Assembly: GCA_046348855.1 (NCBI GenBank)
Contig: JAXMDK010000014.1
Coordinates: 60,935 to 124,934 of the forward strand
Reading direction: 5' to 3'
DNA: 64,000 bases
Source: TMP-24 sp046348855
GTDB taxonomy: Bacteria; Pseudomonadota; Alphaproteobacteria; Rhodobacterales; Rhodobacteraceae
Part shown: positions 60,563 to 64,000 of the stretch, one piece after another
Layout: each line of letters begins with the position of its first letter
How positions within the stretch are numbered: the stretch's first letter is position 1
The notes under the pieces: model-generated
Databases searched by the model: none
Told to the model about the DNA's origin: nothing
Seen by the model: the letters and a program-made list of their open reading frames with translations, nothing else
Position numbers and translations under genes: made by a program

Positions 60563-62094
60563 CACGGCAGACATTGCTGGCGGTCGATGGGATTTCCAAA
60601 TCCTATCCGGGCGTCAAGGCGAACGAGGATGTCTCGTTCACGATCGGCGAGGGTGAGGTTCACGCGCTTCTGGGCGAGAACGGCGCCGGCAAATCGACGA
60701 TGGTCAAGATGATCTACGGGCTGGTAAGGCCCGACAGCGGCCAGATGACCTTTCGCGGCGAACCGTTCGCGCCGTCGGCCCCGCGCGAGGCGCGGGGGCT
60801 GGGCGTGGCGATGGTCTTCCAGCATTTCAGCCTGTTCGATGCGCTGGACGTGGCCGAAAACGTGGCCTTGGGGATGGACAATCCGCCGCCGCAGCGCGAG
60901 CTGGCCGCCAAGATCCGCGAGGTGAGCGAAGCCTACGGCCTGCCGCTCGACCCGGCGCGGCTGGTGGGTGACCTTTCGGCCGGCGAACGGCAGAGGGTCG
61001 AGATCATCCGCTGCCTGTTGCAGGATCCAAAGCTTCTGATCATGGACGAGCCCACCAGCGTGCTGACCCCGCAGGAGGTCGGCATCCTGTTCGACACGCT
61101 GCGCAAGCTGGCGTCCGAGGGCACCTCGATCCTCTACATCAGCCACAAGCTTGAGGAAATCCGCAGCCTGTGCGACGGGGCGACGATCCTGCGGCGCGGC
61201 AAGGTGGTGGGCCGCTGCAACCCGCGCGAAAAGACGGCGCGCGAACTGGCCGAACTGATGGTCGGCGCCACGCTGACCCCGCCCGAGCGCGCCGCGACCG
61301 GCACCGGCGAGGTGGCGCTGGAAATCACCGGCCTGTCGGTCCGCTCGCTCAACCCGTTCGGCACCAGCCTGAAGGACGTGTCGGTCACGGTGCGCAAGGG
61401 CGAGGTCCTGGGCATCGGCGGCGTCGCCGGCAACGGGCAGGACGAACTGCTGCTGGCGCTGTCGGGCGAAGTGCGCAGCGCGCCGGGAGCGGTCAAGGTG
61501 CTTGGCCGGCCGGTCGGCGACCTTGGCCCCAACGACCGGCGGCAGGCCGGGCTGCTGACCGGGCCGGAAGAACGGCTGGGCCATGCGGCGGCCCCCGACA
61601 TGAGCCTTCTGGAAAATGCGTTCCTGACCGGGGCGCTGCGCAAGGGGCTGACCCGCAACGGTTTCATCGACTGGGCCAGCACCCGGACCTTCGCCGAAGA
61701 GATCATCCGCACCTTCGACGTGCGCACGCCGGGGGTGCAGACCGCGGCGCGGGCCCTGTCGGGCGGCAATCTGCAGAAGTTCGTCATCGGCCGCGAAATC
61801 CTGCAAAGCCCGGCGGTGATCGTCGTCAACCAGCCGACCTGGGGCGTCGATGCGGCGGCGGCGGCCTTCATCCGCCAGGCGCTGCTCGACCGGGCGTCCG
61901 AAGGCGCGGCGGTGGTGGTCATCAGCCAGGACATCGACGAATTGCTGGAGGTCGCGGACAGGTTCGCGGCGCTGAACGCGGGCGGCCTGTCGGCGCCGGT
62001 CCCGACCAAGGGGCTGACCGTCGATCAGATCGGCCTGATGCTGGGCGGCGCCCACGGCATGCACGCGGCGGAGGTGCACCATGCTACGGCTTGA
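60559..62094 (+). CDS. ABC transporter ATP-binding protein, nucleoside (BmpA-associated) type, double ATPase
   Basis: This 511-residue protein has two tandem ATPase domains. The first has Walker A LLGENGAGKSTMV, signature LSAGERQRVEIIR and Walker B LLIMDEPTSVL. The second has a degenerate Walker A IGGVAGNGQDELL and signature LSGGNLQKFVIGREI. This double layout is that of sugar/nucleoside importers of the RbsA/YufO type. Overlap with xdhC strongly suggests uptake of a purine or nucleoside for degradation. The ATG overlaps the xdhC stop, and the protein overlaps the first permease by 14 nt. Confidence 0.92.
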   Translation: MTRQTLLAVDGISKSYPGVKANEDVSFTIGEGEVHALLGENGAGKSTMVKMIYGLVRPDSGQMTFRGEPFAPSAPREARGLGVAMVFQHFSLFDALDVAENVALGMDNPPPQRELAAKIREVSEAYGLPLDPARLVGDLSAGERQRVEIIRCLLQDPKLLIMDEPTSVLTPQEVGILFDTLRKLASEGTSILYISHKLEEIRSLCDGATILRRGKVVGRCNPREKTARELAELMVGATLTPPERAATGTGEVALEITGLSVRSLNPFGTSLKDVSVTVRKGEVLGIGGVAGNGQDELLLALSGEVRSAPGAVKVLGRPVGDLGPNDRRQAGLLTGPEERLGHAAAPDMSLLENAFLTGALRKGLTRNGFIDWASTRTFAEEIIRTFDVRTPGVQTAARALSGGNLQKFVIGREILQSPAVIVVNQPTWGVDAAAAAFIRQALLDRASEGAAVVVISQDIDELLEVADRFAALNAGGLSAPVPTKGLTVDQIGLMLGGAHGMHAAEVHHATA

Positions 62095-63166
62095 AAAGCG
62101 CCCCAACCCGTCGAAATTCTGGATCTACGGCACACCGTTCCTGGCGGTGGTGCTGACCATGATCGCCGGCGGCATCATGTTCGCGCTGCTGGGCAAGGAC
62201 CCGTTCGCGGCGATCAAGCTGATCTTCTTCGATCCGCTGTTCAACGCCGATGTCGCCTCCTATTCGCGTCCGCAGCTTCTGGTGAAGGCCGGGCCGCTGG
62301 TGCTGATCGCCGTCGGCCTGTCGCTGGGCTTCCGCGCCGGGGTTTGGAACATCGGAGCGGAAGGGCAGTACATCATGGGCGCGATTGCCGGGGCGGCGGT
62401 CGGGCTGGCGCTTTATCCGACCGAAAGCCGCTGGGTCTTTCCGCTGATGATCGTCGGCGGCGCGGCGGGCGGCTTCCTGTGGGCGATGATCCCGGCGATC
62501 CTGAAGACCCGGTTCCGCACCAGCGAAATCCTCGTCTCGCTGCTTCTGGTCTATGTCGCCAAGCAGATCCTGGCCTCGGCGGCGCTGAGCTTCCTGAAGA
62601 ACCCCGAGGGCGCGGGCTTCCCCGGCAGCCGCAACCTGGCGCAGATCCCGGCGATGGCCAATGGCGAGCTTCTGCCCGGCACCGGCCTGCACTGGGGCGG
62701 CGTGGCGGCGATCGTCGCGGTGGGGGCGGCCTATGTGCTCTTGCAGCGCCACATCCTCGGCTTCCAGATCAAGCTGGCCGGACAGGCGCCGCGCGCCGCC
62801 CGCTTTGCCGGGGTCAACCCCGACTGGCTGGTGGTGATGTGCATGGGCTTGTCGGGGGCGCTGGCCGGGCTGGCCGGGCTGTTCGAGGTGACGGGGCCGG
62901 CCGGCCAGATCACCATCGACTTCGGCGTCGGCTACGGGTTCACCGCGATCATCGTCGCCTTCCTTGGCCGGCTCAATCCCCTGGGCATCCTCTTCGCCGG
63001 CCTGTTGATGGCGCTGACCTACATCGGGGGCGAGCTGGCGCAATTCATGCTCGGCCTGCCTGCCGCCGCGATCCAGGCCTTCCAGGGGATGCTGCTGTTC
63101 TTCCTGCTGGCGGTCGATCTGCTGTCCAACTACCGCATCCGCCTGGTCGGCATGGGAGCCAAGTGA
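62081..63166 (+). CDS. ABC transporter permease, nucleoside type (first)
   Basis: This 361-residue polytopic inner-membrane permease belongs to the branched-chain/ribose/nucleoside permease group. There are about ten membrane segments. The conserved WNIGAEGQYIMGAIAG loop and RTSEILVSLLLVYVAKQIL are typical of nucleoside permeases of the YufP type. The start lies within the ATPase gene. The stop overlaps the second permease by one base. A Shine-Dalgarno GGAGG is found inside the ATPase 3' end. Confidence 0.92.
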   Translation: MLRLEKRPNPSKFWIYGTPFLAVVLTMIAGGIMFALLGKDPFAAIKLIFFDPLFNADVASYSRPQLLVKAGPLVLIAVGLSLGFRAGVWNIGAEGQYIMGAIAGAAVGLALYPTESRWVFPLMIVGGAAGGFLWAMIPAILKTRFRTSEILVSLLLVYVAKQILASAALSFLKNPEGAGFPGSRNLAQIPAMANGELLPGTGLHWGGVAAIVAVGAAYVLLQRHILGFQIKLAGQAPRAARFAGVNPDWLVVMCMGLSGALAGLAGLFEVTGPAGQITIDFGVGYGFTAIIVAFLGRLNPLGILFAGLLMALTYIGGELAQFMLGLPAAAIQAFQGMLLFFLLAVDLLSNYRIRLVGMGAK

Positions 63167-64000
63167 TGGATATCACCAAACTGAACTTCGTCGTGCTGAT
63201 CGCCACTTTGATGATCGCATCGGTGCCGATCATGCTGGCCGCGCTTGGCGAACTGGTGGTCGAGCGCGCCGGCGTGCTGAACCTGGGCGTCGAGGGGATG
63301 ATGATCATCGGCGCGGTCACCGGCTTCATCGCCGCGGTGGAAACCGGAAGTCCCTTCCTGGGCTTTGTCGGCGGGGCGGTGGGCGGCGGGCTTCTCGCCC
63401 TGGTCTTCGCCGTCCTGACCCAGACGCTGCTGACCAACCAGGTGGCGACAGGCCTGGCGCTGACGCTGTTCGGACAGGGGCTGTCGTCGCTGCTGGGGCA
63501 GAACTACGTGGGCATGAAGCCCCCGGCGACCGGCAAGATCCCGTTCGGGCCGCTGGCCGACCTGCCGGTGGTGGGGCCGATCCTCTTCGGCCATGACTGG
63601 GTGGTCTATTTCTCGATCCTTTCCATCGCCGGGGTCTGGTGGGTGCTGAAGGCGACGCGGACGGGCCTGATCCTGCGGGCGGTCGGTGAAAATCACGATG
63701 CCGCCCATTCGCTGGGCTACAACGTGCGGCTGATCCGGCTGGGCGCCATCCTGTTCGGCGGCGCGATGGCCGGGATCGGCGGAGCCTATGTCAGCCTGGT
63801 GCGGGTGCCGCAATGGACCGACGGGATCACCGCTGGTGCCGGCTGGATCGCGCTTGCCATCGTCGTGTTCGCCAGTTGGCGGCCGTGGCGGGTGATGCTG
63901 GGATCCTACCTGTTCGGCGGCATCACCGTGCTGCAGTTGAACATGCAGGCGGCGGGCTCGGCGATCCCCGTTCAATACTTGTCGATGGCCCCCTATCTGA
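63166..64000 (+). CDS. ABC transporter permease, nucleoside type (second), 3' end outside window
   Basis: The frame is open from the ATG at 63166 to the window end with no stop, 278 residues visible. It begins MDITKLNFVVLIATLMIASV and contains the permease motif LNLGVEGMMIIGAVTGFIAA and RAVGENHDAAHSLGYNVRLI. It is the partner of the preceding permease, as in YufPQ-type nucleoside transporters. Family length is about 305-325, so only a short end is missing. The substrate-binding BmpA-type lipoprotein gene is not seen in the window and may lie beyond. Confidence 0.9.
   Translation, partial: MDITKLNFVVLIATLMIASVPIMLAALGELVVERAGVLNLGVEGMMIIGAVTGFIAAVETGSPFLGFVGGAVGGGLLALVFAVLTQTLLTNQVATGLALTLFGQGLSSLLGQNYVGMKPPATGKIPFGPLADLPVVGPILFGHDWVVYFSILSIAGVWWVLKATRTGLILRAVGENHDAAHSLGYNVRLIRLGAILFGGAMAGIGGAYVSLVRVPQWTDGITAGAGWIALAIVVFASWRPWRVMLGSYLFGGITVLQLNMQAAGSAIPVQYLSMAPYL

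Noticed and set aside
57208..62106. Minus-strand open frame of over 1600 codons
   Set aside because: It is antisense to the intact xdhA end, xdhB, xdhC and ABC ATPase genes. It has low-complexity Arg/Gly/His-rich content typical of shadows in G+C-rich DNA and no family motif.

Overview
The window is strongly G+C-rich DNA with the gene content and order of an alphaproteobacterium of the family Rhodobacteraceae. Pointers to that family are a complete division and cell wall (dcw) cluster carrying a DUF2484-type membrane protein between murC and murB, a murA/DUF2948 pair, short-form HisG with HisZ, R. capsulatus-type XdhA/XdhB, and a DMSP-lyase-like cupin. I cannot name the species.

Layout. 0-5.7 kb, mostly plus strand: the 3' end of cobS, a small secreted cysteine-rich protein, a minus-strand hicA-hicB toxin-antitoxin pair, cobT and an M24 aminopeptidase. 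The last two are broken by many indels and substitutions. 5.7-30.9 kb, minus strand: the dcw cluster, read from mraZ downwards as mraZ-rsmH-ftsL-ftsI-murE-murF-mraY-murD-(DMSP-lyase-like cupin, GFA protein)-ftsW-murG-murC-DUF2484-murB-ddl-ftsQ-ftsA-terminator-ftsZ-terminator-lpxC-bamD-recN. Many starts and stops overlap by 1-4 nt. Upstream of mraZ lies about 600 bp of regulatory DNA with 10-bp-phased TGGGA repeats, the pattern bound by MraZ. 31.5-33.9 kb: DUF2948, murA, an unrecorded 54-residue gene, tRNA-Thr and tRNA-Leu. 34-42.9 kb: a lipid-type ABC exporter, an acyl-CoA synthetase, divergent putR/putA and a rhomboid protease. 43-50 kb: hisS-hisZ-hisG, a SlyX-like protein, a phospholipase D-family protein, and divergent lrp/phhA. 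50-55.6 kb: dnaE, an ArsR/SRPBCC pair and a DUF6544-like protein. 55.9-64 kb, plus strand: xdhA-xdhB-xdhC coupled to an ABC transporter of the nucleoside (BmpA-associated) type. The second permease runs off the window end.

How the genes work together. The dcw block supplies the cytoplasmic and lipid-linked steps of peptidoglycan synthesis plus the divisome. It continues into lipid A synthesis (lpxC) and outer-membrane protein assembly (bamD). The xdh block pairs purine/xanthine oxidation with uptake of its likely substrate. putR/putA and lrp/phhA are amino-acid catabolic units, each with its own divergent Lrp-family regulator.

Most notable non-genic structure: one 230-330 bp structured intergenic repeat occurs four times, three of them between convergent genes. 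Also notable are a visibly A+T-richer extra segment inside hisS, an intergenic-type motif embedded in frame in xdhB, and a cluster of reading-frame damage confined to 3.2-9.1 kb, which even hits lpxC and so suggests sequence or assembly error.
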